Shown in pieces: positions 42,090 through 51,101 of a DNA stretch of 64,000 nucleotides. The position numbers and the translations under genes were made by a program. This DNA is from Flavobacteriaceae bacterium UBA5544 (lineage in GTDB: Bacteria; Bacteroidota; Bacteroidia; Flavobacteriales; Flavobacteriaceae): positions 130,366-194,365 of the forward strand of contig DINI01000002.1 in NCBI GenBank assembly GCA_002426755.1, in the 5' to 3' direction. The stretch's first letter is position 1. Every line of letters begins with the position of its first letter. The notes below the pieces were generated by a model. That model made no database searches, was not told the DNA's origin, and saw only the letters and a program-made list of their open reading frames with translations.

Positions 42090-43288
42090 TGAATAATTTG
42101 CTAACACATATCAAGGGAGACCGATTGATTTGGGCAATTGTCACATTGTTGGCGATTTTCTCATTCCTTCCTGTGTATAGCGCATCGAGCAATTTGGCAT
42201 ATACTGCAACGTCAGGGAGCACTTTTACATTTTTCATTAAACATTTCATGCATTTGTTTTTGGGTTTTTTGATTATTTATGGAGTGCATAAAATCCCTTA
42301 CCGATATTTTAGAGGATTGTCGATGGTCATGATTCCTATTGTATTGGTTTTGTTGATTGTTACAATGCTCCAAGGTACCACAATTGAAGGCGCGAATGCA
42401 AGTCGTTGGATACAGATTCCATTGGTCGGAATGTCATTTCAGACCTCTACATTGGCAGCTGTTGTACTGATGGTATACGTGGCAAGATATTTATCAAAAA
42501 TCCAAGAAAAGGAAATCACTTTCAAAGAAACCATTTTACCATTGTGGCTGCCGGTTTTTTTAGTGTTGAGCTTAATTTTACCTGCAAATTTCTCCACTAC
42601 GGCAATCATGTTTGCAATGGTAATGATATTGACATTCATTGGAGGTTATCCAATTAAATATCTGGCCATTATTGTAGGAACCGGGTTGGTGGCTTTGACC
42701 TTGTTTATTTTGACGGCAAAAGCGTTCCCTAATTTAATGGAGAACAGAATTCATACTTGGGAAAACCGAGTTGAAAACTTTTTTAATGAAGGCGAAGATT
42801 CCGAAGCTGATTATCAAATCGAAAAAGCAAAAATTGCCATTGCCTCTGGTGGTATTCAAGGTTTGGGGCCTGGAAAAAGTGTACAGAAAAACTTTTTACC
42901 ACAATCATCTTCAGATTTCATTTTTGCGATTATCATAGAAGAATACGGATTAATTGGTGGACTAATTTTGTTGGTGATGTATTGTTGGTTATTATTCCGA
43001 ATCGTCATCATTTCTCAAAAGGCAGATACCGTTTTTGGAAAATTAGTGGTGCTCGGTGTCGGTTTGCCAATTGTTTTTCAAGCGTTTATAAATATGGCTG
43101 TAGCTGTGGAATTATTCCCGGTTACAGGACAGACTTTACCTTTGATTAGTAGTGGGGGAACCTCCATTTGGATGACCTGTTTGGCTATTGGGATTATATT
43201 GAGTGTGAGTGTAAAACGAGAGGAGATAAAAGGACAGGTAGAAATCGACGAAGAGAATCCTCTCGAAATTTTAAGTGAAGCGATTTAA
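42089..43288 (+). CDS. ftsW: Septal peptidoglycan polymerase FtsW (SEDS family)
   Basis: SEDS-family glycosyltransferase that polymerises lipid II at the septum with FtsI, 399 residues, about ten transmembrane segments. The loop containing ANASRWIQIPLVGMSFQTS carries the GAxRWI-type motif. QIEKAKIAIASGGIQGLGPGKS, SSSDFIFAIIIEEYGLIGG and LPLISSGGTSIWMTC are the typical C-terminal motifs. A cytoplasmic tail of about 25 acidic residues ends the protein. Confidence 0.96.
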   Translation: MNNLLTHIKGDRLIWAIVTLLAIFSFLPVYSASSNLAYTATSGSTFTFFIKHFMHLFLGFLIIYGVHKIPYRYFRGLSMVMIPIVLVLLIVTMLQGTTIEGANASRWIQIPLVGMSFQTSTLAAVVLMVYVARYLSKIQEKEITFKETILPLWLPVFLVLSLILPANFSTTAIMFAMVMILTFIGGYPIKYLAIIVGTGLVALTLFILTAKAFPNLMENRIHTWENRVENFFNEGEDSEADYQIEKAKIAIASGGIQGLGPGKSVQKNFLPQSSSDFIFAIIIEEYGLIGGLILLVMYCWLLFRIVIISQKADTVFGKLVVLGVGLPIVFQAFINMAVAVELFPVTGQTLPLISSGGTSIWMTCLAIGIILSVSVKREEIKGQVEIDEENPLEILSEAI

Positions 43289-44386
43289 ATGAGCAATTAT
43301 AAAATCATATTATCTGGAGGCGGTACAGGAGGTCATATTTATCCTGCAATTGCGATTGCGAATGAATTGAAATCCCGTTTCCCAGATGCTGAATTTTTAT
43401 TTGTTGGTGCTTTAGATCGCATGGAAATGGAAAAAGTGCCGCAAGCAGGCTATAAAATTGAAGGACTTTGGATTTCTGGAGTACAGCGAAAATTAACGGC
43501 TAAAAATCTAGCATTTCCTTTCAAATTGATGAGTAGTTTGATTAAAGCCAGAAAAATCGTTAGAAAATTTAAACCAGATGTCGCCATTGGTACAGGAGGT
43601 TTTGCTAGTGGCCCATTATTGAATATGGCTGCCTCCAATAGAGTTCGTTGTTTGATTCAAGAACAAAACTCCTATCCCGGAATTACTAATAAGATTTTGG
43701 GCAAGAAAGTGGATAAAATTTGTGTGGCTTACGACGGTTTGGAACGTTTTTTTCCAAGTGAAAAACTAATCAAAACAGGAAACCCGATTCGTCAGGATTT
43801 GTTGACTATTCATAGTAAAACCAATGAAGGAAAAGCTTTTTTTAAATTAAACTCTGGAAAGAAAACCTTGTTGATCTTAGGGGGGAGTTTAGGGTCAAAA
43901 CGTATCAATGAATTAATTGAAAAGGAGTTGGAATTTTTTCAAACACAGAATGTGCAGCTCATTTGGCAATGTGGCAAACTATATCACGAGCAATACAAAA
44001 AGTACCACAATATGGAAGATGTCCAAGTGCATGCGTTCATAAACTCTATGGATTTTGCTTATGCAGCCTCAGATGTTATTATTTCTAGAGCTGGTGCAAG
44101 TTCTGTTTCAGAATTGTGCGTTGTCGGTAAACCCGTGATTTTTATTCCATCACCCAATGTTGCAGAGGACCATCAGACCAAAAATGCCATGGCAATCGTC
44201 AATAAAGATGCTGCGATGCTTATTAAAGAATCTGATTTGGATATCGATTTTGAGAATCGTTTTTCACAACTAATTTCATCACCAGAAAAACAACAGCAAT
44301 TGGGGAAAAATATCAAACAACTTGAATTGGTGAATGCCACAAAGGACATCGCGGATGAAGTTGAGAAATTGTTGAGGAAGAATTAA
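43289..44386 (+). CDS. murG: UDP-N-acetylglucosamine--N-acetylmuramyl-(pentapeptide) pyrophosphoryl-undecaprenol GlcNAc transferase MurG
   Basis: Converts lipid I to lipid II on the cytoplasmic membrane face. [19 protein letters not shown] is the donor/acceptor glycine-rich loop. [49 protein letters not shown] and [26 protein letters not shown] are all in place. It is 365 residues long and starts at the base following the ftsW stop. Confidence 0.97.
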   Translation: MSNYKIILSGGGTGGHIYPAIAIANELKSRFPDAEFLFVGALDRMEMEKVPQAGYKIEGLWISGVQRKLTAKNLAFPFKLMSSLIKARKIVRKFKPDVAIGTGGFASGPLLNMAASNRVRCLIQEQNSYPGITNKILGKKVDKICVAYDGLERFFPSEKLIKTGNPIRQDLLTIHSKTNEGKAFFKLNSGKKTLLILGGSLGSKRINELIEKELEFFQTQNVQLIWQCGKLYHEQYKKYHNMEDVQVHAFINSMDFAYAASDVIISRAGASSVSELCVVGKPVIFIPSPNVAEDHQTKNAMAIVNKDAAMLIKESDLDIDFENRFSQLISSPEKQQQLGKNIKQLELVNATKDIADEVEKLLRKN

Positions 44387-44575
44387 GTAGTTAGTACAAA
44401 GTATTAAGAAAGAAAAATTAAAAAAATGAAACAAGAGTCAAGAATCAGGACAAGAAAGGAGAAACATTCGTGTATTCGTGGCAAAAAAAAGGAATCACTT
44501 TAAACAACATTTTCCTGTCACTTCGAGCGTAGTCGAGAAGCTATCGGAATTAAAATTGAACAAAACAAACAAACA
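44387..44575. other. Repeat-bearing spacer between murG and murC
   Basis: The only sizeable gap inside the dcw operon (189 bp). It contains a CATTCGTGTATTCGTGGCAA stretch at about 44468-44487 and the type 2 palindrome at 44518-44544. No ORF or certain promoter is present, so these look like repeat insertions in the transcript. Confidence 0.6.
44518..44544. repeat. Type 2 palindromic repeat (short form)
   Basis: CTTCGAGCGTAGTCGAGAAG: arms CTTCGA and TCGAGAAG. Related to 131-180, and to the copy in the E2 coding region at 13923-13949. Confidence 0.8.
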
Positions 44576-45934
44576 TTGAACCTAAAATCCATACATAACG
44601 TCTATTTCATCGGTATCGGAGGCATCGGAATGAGTGCTCTTGCTAGATATTTCGTGGCAAATGGTAAGGTTGTTTCTGGTTATGACAAAACTAAAACAGA
44701 TATTACAGAGAGTCTGGAAGTTTTAGGAGTTAAAGTTCATTTTGAGGATTCTGTAGCTAATATTGATGAAAGGTTTTTGGAAGTCGATAAAACTTTGATC
44801 GTTTATACACCGGCTATTCCTAAAGATCATAAAGAATTGAACTATTTCAAGTCCAATGATTTTGAGGTCTTGAAACGTTCAACTGTTTTAGGTGAGATTA
44901 CTAAAAACACCTTCTGTTTCGCTGTGGCTGGAACGCATGGCAAAACCACCACCACAAGTATTTTGGGATATTTATTGAACGAATCTAACGTTGAGGTCAC
45001 GGCATTTTTAGGTGGTATCAGTGAAAACTATAATTCCAATTTCATCCTTAACGGAACCAAAGTAACAGTGGTGGAAGCCGATGAATTTGACCGTTCCTTT
45101 TTGACCTTGTCACCAGATATGGCATGTATCACTTCTATGGATGCTGATCATTTGGATATTTATGGTGAAGCTGAAGAGCTTAAAAAATCATTTGTTGAGT
45201 TTTCAAAGAAACTAAAACCAAATGGTAAGTTATTCGTTAAAAATGGTTTACCTATTAAAGGTATCACTTATGGAATAGAAGATGATTCTGATTATTCCGT
45301 TCAAAATATTAAAATAGTCAATGGCAGTTATGAGTTTGATGTCAAAACACCAGCTCAAACGCTACATAATTTCAAATTTAACCTACCTGGGCGACATAAC
45401 CTGTCGAATGCATTAATAGCCTTGGCGATGTCTGTAGAATATGGAATCCCTCACCAACAGCTCGCCAAAGCTTTAGCGTCTTACAAAGGAGTTAAAAGAA
45501 GATTTACCTATCAAATTAGGACAAATGATTTGGTATTTATTGACGATTACGCCCATCATCCCGAAGAGATAAACGCAGTACATCAAGCAGTAAGGGAAAT
45601 GTACCCAAACAAAAAAGTATTGGCAATCTTTCAACCTCATTTATTCAGCCGCACTCGAGATTTTGCGGATGATTTTGCGAAAAGTCTATCACAATTTGAT
45701 GAGATATTGTTGCTCGATATTTATCCGGCAAGAGAATTGCCAATGGAAGGCATTACCTCGGAATGGTTATTGACAAAAATCAACAATCCTAACAAAAAAC
45801 TAATAGCAAAAAAGGAACTGATAACAGAGATAAAAAGTTCAAAATCTCAAGTGATTTTGACCATTGGGGCGGGCGATATTGGAGAAGAAGTGAAACATAT
45901 AAAACAGGCATTGAGTAGTGAAACGATATTATAA
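44576..45934 (+). CDS. murC: UDP-N-acetylmuramate--L-alanine ligase MurC
   Basis: First Mur ligase, adding L-alanine to UDP-MurNAc. The N-terminus NLKSIHNVYFIGIGGIGMSALARYF fits MurC exactly if translation begins at the TTG at 44576; there is no ATG between it and the conserved glycine loop. VAGTHGKTTTTSILGYLL is the ATP site, EADEFDRSFLTL the central signature, and VFIDDYAHHPEEINAVHQA the C-terminal domain motif. It is 452 residues long. Its end overlaps ftsQ by 17 bases. Confidence 0.96.
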   Translation: MNLKSIHNVYFIGIGGIGMSALARYFVANGKVVSGYDKTKTDITESLEVLGVKVHFEDSVANIDERFLEVDKTLIVYTPAIPKDHKELNYFKSNDFEVLKRSTVLGEITKNTFCFAVAGTHGKTTTTSILGYLLNESNVEVTAFLGGISENYNSNFILNGTKVTVVEADEFDRSFLTLSPDMACITSMDADHLDIYGEAEELKKSFVEFSKKLKPNGKLFVKNGLPIKGITYGIEDDSDYSVQNIKIVNGSYEFDVKTPAQTLHNFKFNLPGRHNLSNALIALAMSVEYGIPHQQLAKALASYKGVKRRFTYQIRTNDLVFIDDYAHHPEEINAVHQAVREMYPNKKVLAIFQPHLFSRTRDFADDFAKSLSQFDEILLLDIYPARELPMEGITSEWLLTKINNPNKKLIAKKELITEIKSSKSQVILTIGAGDIGEEVKHIKQALSSETIL

Positions 45935-46637
45935 CTCCATAAAAATCATTGTATTGCTGATTTTGGTCGGCTTTCTGTTTGTGTTTTCATCTTTCAGAAA
46001 TTCAACCAGAAAAGTTAGCGAACCTGTGGTGAAATTTCTTGGAGAAGAGAATCTGTTCGTTACACACGAGACTGTTAGTAAATTGTTAATAGTAAATCAA
46101 GAGAGTGTTACGAATAAGCCTAAAGAAATTATAGATTTGAACGTCTTGGAAAATGCCCTGAATTCCAATCCGATGATTAAGGAGGCGCAAGTGTACATCA
46201 ACGTTGATGGCCAATTGACCGCTGAAATCAACCAAAAAAAACCGATAGCAAGAGTGGTCACAAATGCATCTTATTACATAGATGATGATGCGACCTATAT
46301 GCCATTATCAACAAATTACTCCGCAAGAGTACCGTTGGTAACAGGAGTTGTGGAGAAAAATAATTTGCATAATGTAGCGGTAGTCGCTCGAAAAGTGCAA
46401 AGTGATGAATTTTTGAAAAATAATGTGGTCGAAATTCATCAAAATGAAAATAAAAGTATCGATTTAAAATTCCGAAAGGATGATTTTACCATCCAATTAG
46501 GTTCTTTAAAACAATTGGATAAAAAAATAAATAATCTCAAAGCATTTTACCAAAAGGCAATGAGAGACAGCACACTCAGTAAGTACAGTGTAGTAAACTT
46601 AAGGTTTGATAAACAAGTCATCTGCACAAAAAAGTAA
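45918..46637 (+). CDS. ftsQ: Cell division protein FtsQ
   Basis: Bitopic divisome protein, 239 residues: a short cytoplasmic end, one transmembrane helix (about 7-25, IIVLLILVGFLFVFSSF) and a periplasmic POTRA/FtsQ domain. Recognisable is the region around NALNSNPMIKEAQVYINVDGQLTAEINQKKPIARVV, the alpha-beta hinge of FtsQ with conserved N-P and QKKPIARV. Located between murC and ftsA as in most dcw clusters; it overlaps murC and abuts ftsA. Confidence 0.92.
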   Translation: MKRYYNSIKIIVLLILVGFLFVFSSFRNSTRKVSEPVVKFLGEENLFVTHETVSKLLIVNQESVTNKPKEIIDLNVLENALNSNPMIKEAQVYINVDGQLTAEINQKKPIARVVTNASYYIDDDATYMPLSTNYSARVPLVTGVVEKNNLHNVAVVARKVQSDEFLKNNVVEIHQNENKSIDLKFRKDDFTIQLGSLKQLDKKINNLKAFYQKAMRDSTLSKYSVVNLRFDKQVICTKK

Positions 46638-47975
46638 ATGATGGAAAACAATAAAATTTCAGTAGGATTAGATATCGGAACCACAAAAATCGTGGCGATG
46701 ATTGGTCGTAAAAACGAATATGGCAAAGCCGAAATTTTGGGAATTGGAAAATCCAAGAGCTTGGGTGTGCATAGAGGTGTTGTCAATAATATTACACAGA
46801 CCATTCAGTCCATTCAGCAAGCTGTTCAGGAAGCCGAGGCTGAAAGTGGATTGAAAATTGAAGATGTGACGGTCGGTATAGCTGGTCAACACATAAGAAG
46901 TTTACAACACAGCGATTATATTACCAGAGCCAATTCCGAATTGGTCATCGATGAGGAAGATATTGACCGATTGATTAATCAAGTTCACAAATTGGTCATG
47001 CTTCCAGGCGAAGAAATTATCCATGTGTTGCCACAGGAATACAAAGTGGATGGACAAGCCGAAATTAAAGAACCAATTGGAATGTATGGTGGACGGCTTG
47101 AAGCTAATTTCCATGTCGTCGTTGGACAAGTCTCATCCATAAGAAATATTGGTCGTTGTGTTAAAAGTTCTGGTTTGGAATTGGAAGGCATCACATTGGA
47201 GCCTTTAGCATCAGCAAATGCAGTATTGAGCCAAGAAGAAAAAGAAGCAGGAGTTGCTTTGATTGATATAGGTGGCGGAACAACCGATTTGGCAGTGTTT
47301 AAAGATGGCATTATACGTCATACAGCCGTGATTCCTTTTGGTGGAAATGTCATTACAGAAGATATCAAAGAAGGATGCTCAATCATAGAAAAACAAGCGG
47401 AATTATTGAAAATTAAATTCGGTTCAGCATGGCCAGGAGAAAATAAGGATAATGAAATCGTCTCCATTCCAGGTTTAAGAGGTCGTGAACCAAAAGAAAT
47501 CACCTTAAAAAACCTTTCTAAAATTATCCATGCACGGGTCACGGAAATTGTAGAACAGGTTTATGTGGAAATTAAAAATTACGGACACGAAGAACAAAAG
47601 AAAAAGCTGATTGCTGGAATCGTTTTGACAGGAGGTGGAGCTCAATTGAAGCATTTAAAGCAATTGGTAGAATATATCACGGGCATGGATACCAGGATCG
47701 GCTATCCAAACGAACATTTGGCTGGTGATAGCGATGAAGAGGTGGCAAGTCCATTATTTGCAACCGCAGTTGGTTTGGTGATGGATGGTTTAAAACGCCA
47801 AGAACGTAGACGTATCGAAAAAGCGGCGGAAGAAGAAATTCAAAATGAAATTGATTCAACACCAGAGACAACTATCGAAGAAGAGGAAACCGTTGCACCA
47901 CCAAAAAAGGAGCGTAGGTCATTTTTAGACAAATTAACAGAGCGTGTCAAAGATTTTTTAGACAACGCAGAATAA
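46638..47975 (+). CDS. ftsA: Cell division protein FtsA
   Basis: Actin-like membrane tether of the Z-ring, 445 residues. SVGLDIGTTKIVAMIGRK is the first ATP-binding motif. The SHS2-type 1C domain follows (about 85-165). VALIDIGGGTTDLAVFKDG is the second phosphate motif and GIVLTGGGAQLKHLKQLV the adenosine motif. An acidic linker leads to a C-terminal amphipathic helix (FLDKLTERVKDFLDNAE) that should bind the membrane. The start is ATG 46638 or 46641. Confidence 0.97.
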   Translation: MMENNKISVGLDIGTTKIVAMIGRKNEYGKAEILGIGKSKSLGVHRGVVNNITQTIQSIQQAVQEAEAESGLKIEDVTVGIAGQHIRSLQHSDYITRANSELVIDEEDIDRLINQVHKLVMLPGEEIIHVLPQEYKVDGQAEIKEPIGMYGGRLEANFHVVVGQVSSIRNIGRCVKSSGLELEGITLEPLASANAVLSQEEKEAGVALIDIGGGTTDLAVFKDGIIRHTAVIPFGGNVITEDIKEGCSIIEKQAELLKIKFGSAWPGENKDNEIVSIPGLRGREPKEITLKNLSKIIHARVTEIVEQVYVEIKNYGHEEQKKKLIAGIVLTGGGAQLKHLKQLVEYITGMDTRIGYPNEHLAGDSDEEVASPLFATAVGLVMDGLKRQERRRIEKAAEEEIQNEIDSTPETTIEEEETVAPPKKERRSFLDKLTERVKDFLDNAE

Positions 47976-48045
47976 CAAAATAATAAACCATAAGGTTTTT
48001 GAACATATCAATATTAATTACAAATCCAGAAAAACCCTAAACAAT

Positions 48046-49962
48046 ATGAGCAACAAAAATGAATTTGGAAACATCTCTTTCGATTTGCCTAAAAACCAGT
48101 CGAACGTCATCAAAGTAATTGGTGTAGGAGGTGGTGGAAGTAATGCCATCAACCACATGTTTCAACAAGGAATTAAAGGAGTTGATTTTGTTATCTGCAA
48201 CACAGATGCGCAAGCACTGCAAAACAGTGGCGTCCCAAACAAAATTCAGCTTGGAGTGAACTTAACCGAAGGTCTTGGAGCTGGTGCTAATCCCGAAGTA
48301 GGAGAGCAGTCGGCCGTTGAAAGCTTGGAAGATATTCGTAGAATGTTGGATACCAACACAAAAATGGTATTCATCACTGCTGGAATGGGTGGAGGAACAG
48401 GAACTGGTGCTGCTCCAATCATTGCAAAAATGGCCAAAGAACTTGATATTCTGACGGTTGGAATCGTTACGATGCCATTTCTTTTTGAAGGGAAACTTCG
48501 TAACGAACAAGCTCAAAAGGGAATAGAAACGCTGCGTGCTCACGTAGATTCTTTAGTGGTAATTAATAACAATAAACTTCGTGAAGTTTATGGTAATTTA
48601 GGATTTAAGGCTGGTTTTTCTAAAGCAGACGAAGTATTATCAACGGCGTCAAGAGGTATTGCGGAAGTGATTACGCATCACTATACACAAAACATCGATT
48701 TACGTGACGCTAAAACTGTATTGAGCAATAGTGGAACCGCAATTATGGGTTCTGCAACCGCGTCAGGCAAAACCCGTGCTCAAGAAGCTATAATGAAAGC
48801 TCTTGATTCACCATTGTTGAATGACAATAAAATAACTGGAGCTAAAAACGTATTGTTGCTGATTGTTTCTGGCGCACAGGAAATTACCATTGATGAAATT
48901 GGTGAAATTAATGATCACATTCAGAATGAAGCTGGACATGGAGCAAATATCATTATGGGTGTTGGTGAAGATGAATCGTTACAAGAATCTATTTCTGTTA
49001 CCATTATCGCTACGGGTTTCGATATTGAGCAACAGGATGAAATTTCCAATACAGAAATAAAAAAGGTTGTCCATGCTTTAGAAGATGATAACAATGATGT
49101 AAAAGTTAAGGAGCGTGAGCCTGCAATCATCACTCCAGATATCATTCTTGAGAAAGAAGAGGTTAAGGAAACAGTTGTGAAGCATACTCTTTTTGAAGAT
49201 GAAGATGATGAATTACAAGTAAAAAACAATTTTCACTCTGATTTGATTCCAACATCGGAGTTCATCAGAAATTTGAATGTTACCTATGAAGAAGTATTGG
49301 ACACCATTGATGAAGATGATTTTGTCATCACACCAGTACAGAACAATAAAGAAATAAAACCAATTATTTTTGAGGAGGAAGAACAAATCACTTTGACTTT
49401 TGATTTGCCATTACCAGATAATCAAAAGGATATAAAAGAAGATGAGAACCGCATTCTTTTTTCATTGGACGAAGAAGTGAAAGAGTTGAAAGTTAAAGAT
49501 CATATTGAAATTATTCCAGTTACTGAAGCTAATGAAGCTGGCGAAAAACGTTATGCTTTAGATGAATTCATGTCTTATGAATCCTCGATGAACAAAGCAA
49601 AGGTAAAAACTATTGACATTGCGGATGATGAAGTTGTATTTGAGAAAAAAACAATTTCATCCAATGAGGTAGAAGAGACTCGGCATGAAGAAATAGACCC
49701 AATGAATAGTCCTATTTCTGATTTATTAAAAGAGCGTGCCGATGAAAGACGTCGCAAGATGAAGGATTTCAATCATAAGTTCAATAATTCAAAGGTTGAT
49801 GAATTCGAACGAATTCCAGCTTATAAGAGACAAGGCGTAAATCTTGATGAGTCACATCACTCTTCAGATACCAAAGCTTCTAGATTGTCAGTTGGTACGG
49901 ATGATAACGATGATGTTCAATTGAGAAGTAATAATTCGTTCTTGCACGACAATGTAGATTAG
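48046..49962 (+). CDS. ftsZ: Cell division protein FtsZ, long C-terminal form
   Basis: Tubulin-like GTPase forming the Z-ring. VIKVIGVGGGGSNAINHM opens the GTPase domain and GGGTGTGAAPIIAKMAKE is the tubulin signature (around residue 107). The T7-loop Asp region appears in NKITGAKNVLLLIVSGAQEITIDEI. At 638 residues it is much longer than the typical 380-400. Residues about 330-615 form an acidic, low-complexity C-terminal linker (DEDDELQ, EEEEQITL), ending in a basic/polar tail with RIPAYKRQGV. Such long linkers are usual in Bacteroidota. Confidence 0.97.
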   Translation: MSNKNEFGNISFDLPKNQSNVIKVIGVGGGGSNAINHMFQQGIKGVDFVICNTDAQALQNSGVPNKIQLGVNLTEGLGAGANPEVGEQSAVESLEDIRRMLDTNTKMVFITAGMGGGTGTGAAPIIAKMAKELDILTVGIVTMPFLFEGKLRNEQAQKGIETLRAHVDSLVVINNNKLREVYGNLGFKAGFSKADEVLSTASRGIAEVITHHYTQNIDLRDAKTVLSNSGTAIMGSATASGKTRAQEAIMKALDSPLLNDNKITGAKNVLLLIVSGAQEITIDEIGEINDHIQNEAGHGANIIMGVGEDESLQESISVTIIATGFDIEQQDEISNTEIKKVVHALEDDNNDVKVKEREPAIITPDIILEKEEVKETVVKHTLFEDEDDELQVKNNFHSDLIPTSEFIRNLNVTYEEVLDTIDEDDFVITPVQNNKEIKPIIFEEEEQITLTFDLPLPDNQKDIKEDENRILFSLDEEVKELKVKDHIEIIPVTEANEAGEKRYALDEFMSYESSMNKAKVKTIDIADDEVVFEKKTISSNEVEETRHEEIDPMNSPISDLLKERADERRRKMKDFNHKFNNSKVDEFERIPAYKRQGVNLDESHHSSDTKASRLSVGTDDNDDVQLRSNNSFLHDNVD

Positions 49963-49995
49963 TATCAAATTTTATTTAGTGTTAACACTTTGACC

Positions 49996-50030
49996 AAACC
50001 CGAAAAACTCTATTGTTTTTCGGGTTTTTA
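49996..50030 (+). terminator. Strong intrinsic terminator of the dcw operon
   Basis: AAACCCGAAAAAC (49996-50008) and GTTTTTCGGGTTT (50015-50027/28) form a perfect 13-bp stem with a 6-base loop, followed by TTTAATTTT. It lies 34 bases after the ftsZ stop. Confidence 0.93.
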
Positions 50031-50218
50031 ATTTTCAAAAAGACAGCTCCAGAAGTTTCGTAATTACGATTTTATTTTTTTTAATCATTATTCCCTTCTA
50101 TTAAATCTAACCCATAGAATGTCCAAAACACAATAAACTATTCGCTAAAAACTGCTTACTGCATACTGACCACTGCTAACTTTTTCACTATCTTCGCAAC
50201 ATCAAAAAAGTAAAAAAA
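50031..50218. other. Spacer upstream of yqeY with CTGC-type repeat and probable promoter
   Basis: At 50145-50180 an ACTGCTTACTGCATACTGAC-type simple repeat occurs, related to the CAGT run at 33129. TATCTTCG at 50189-50196 is one base off the TAnnTTTG -7 consensus and lies 25 bases before the yqeY ATG. No ORF was seen. Confidence 0.5.
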
Positions 50219-50668
50219 ATGAGTTTACAAGAAGATATCATGACTGCCATGAAAACGGCGATGAAAGAGAAAGATCAAATGACTTTAGCTGCTTTACGCG
50301 CAGTAAAATCTGAAATTTTATTGACACAAACAGAAACAGGTTCAAAAGAAGAGATTACCGAAGAACAAGAGATAAAAATCCTATCGAAACTTGTGAAGCA
50401 ACGTAAGGACAGCGCGGCTATATATACTGAACAAAACAGAGCCGATTTGGCTGAACCAGAATTGGCGCAAGCCGAAGTCATTAGTCAGTTTCTTCCAGCT
50501 CAATTGAGCGAATCTGAAATTGAAGCCATCGTGATGGCTACAATTGCCAAGACAGGAGCAGAAGGTATGAAAGACATGGGTAAAGTTATGGGAATTGTAA
50601 ATCAGCAATTGGCAGGAAAAGCGGATGGAAAAACAATATCTGCAATAGTGAAAGCAAAACTAACATAG
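50219..50668 (+). CDS. yqeY: GatB/YqeY domain-containing protein
   Basis: A 149-residue helical protein of the YqeY family, related to the tRNA-binding tail domain of the GatB amidotransferase subunit. Typical segments are the N-terminal LQEDIMTAMKTAMKEKDQMTLAALRAVKSEIL, EEQEIKILSKLVKQRKDSAAIY, and the C-terminal GMKDMGKVMGIVNQQLAGKADGKTISAIVK. It probably binds tRNA, but no reaction is established for the stand-alone protein. A tRNA-Arg gene follows after 28 bases. Confidence 0.95.
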   Translation: MSLQEDIMTAMKTAMKEKDQMTLAALRAVKSEILLTQTETGSKEEITEEQEIKILSKLVKQRKDSAAIYTEQNRADLAEPELAQAEVISQFLPAQLSESEIEAIVMATIAKTGAEGMKDMGKVMGIVNQQLAGKADGKTISAIVKAKLT

Positions 50669-50677
50669 AAAAATCTT

Positions 50678-50685
50678 TATATTTG
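50678..50685 (+). promoter_or_regulatory. -7 promoter box of the tRNA-Arg gene
   Basis: TATATTTG followed by CA, an exact TAnnTTTG match, 11 bases before the first tRNA base. A -33 TTTG at standard spacing was not found. Confidence 0.65.
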
Positions 50686-50696
50686 CAACTTCTAAA

Positions 50697-50770
50697 GGCC
50701 GCGTGGCGCAACTGAATAGCGCACTGGATTTCGGCTCCAGCGGTTGTGGGTTTGAATCCCTCCGCGGTCA
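50697..50770 (+). tRNA. tRNA-Arg, anticodon TCG
   Basis: A 74-nt cloverleaf. Acceptor stem GGCCGCG pairs with CGCGGTC (one G-T), then discriminator A. D stem is GCGC/GCGC, anticodon stem CTGGA/TCCAG with loop TTTCGGC (anticodon TCG, reading CGA and probably CGN). T stem is GTGGG/CCCTC with a U-U mismatch at 50-64. CCA is not encoded. Two usually invariant bases differ: position 19 is A rather than G and position 56 is T rather than C, so the elbow pair 19-56 would be A-U instead of G-C. Positions were assigned by hand. Confidence 0.93.
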
Positions 50771-50792
50771 CGAATAAATAGTTCAATAAGAA

Positions 50793-50990
50793 AAAACGCC
50801 AAGCTCGCTTGAGCGTTTTTTCGTTTGAACTATTTTCAAAGCGGAACGCTTTGGGATATTTAATCCCGCATGCCAAAAACGCCAAGCTCGCTTGAGCGTT
50901 TTTTCGTTTGAACTATTTTCAAAGTGGAACGCTTTGGGACATTTAATCCCGCATGCCAAAGCGCCAAGCTGGCTTGAGCGTTTTTTATTA
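50793..50990. repeat. Tandem repeat of about 83 bp (2.3 units) with terminator-like hairpins
   Basis: The segment AACGCCAAGCTCGCTTGAGC recurs with its GCC at 50798, 50881 and 50963, giving periods of 83 and 82. Each unit has the hairpin AACGC...GCGTT followed by six T, and the first two also have CAAAGCGGAACGCTTTGG-like and GGGAT/ATCCC-type palindromes. The T-runs after each hairpin would work as tandem terminators for the tRNA. Confidence 0.9.
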
Positions 50991-51101
50991 AAGTATTTCA
51001 ATTATAAATATTGCATAAAGACTCGTTTTTCTTTTGTATATTTATTTTTCTCAATTTGTATTTCCCTCACAATGTATAGTTTAAAGTAACGTTATGTAAT
51101 C
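50991..51101. other. AT-rich leader of the MtfA-like gene
   Basis: Contains T-rich tracts and no clear TAnnTTTG box. It presumably holds the promoter of the peptidase gene at 51102. Confidence 0.35.

Noticed and set aside
48046..49962. Very long FtsZ considered as an anomaly
   Set aside because: Extended acidic C-terminal linkers are common for FtsZ in this phylum, and the GTPase domain is intact.
50793..50990. Regular repeats considered as a CRISPR array
   Set aside because: Units are 82-83 bp with almost the whole unit repeated, no unique spacers, and no cas genes in the window; tandem duplication with terminators explains them.
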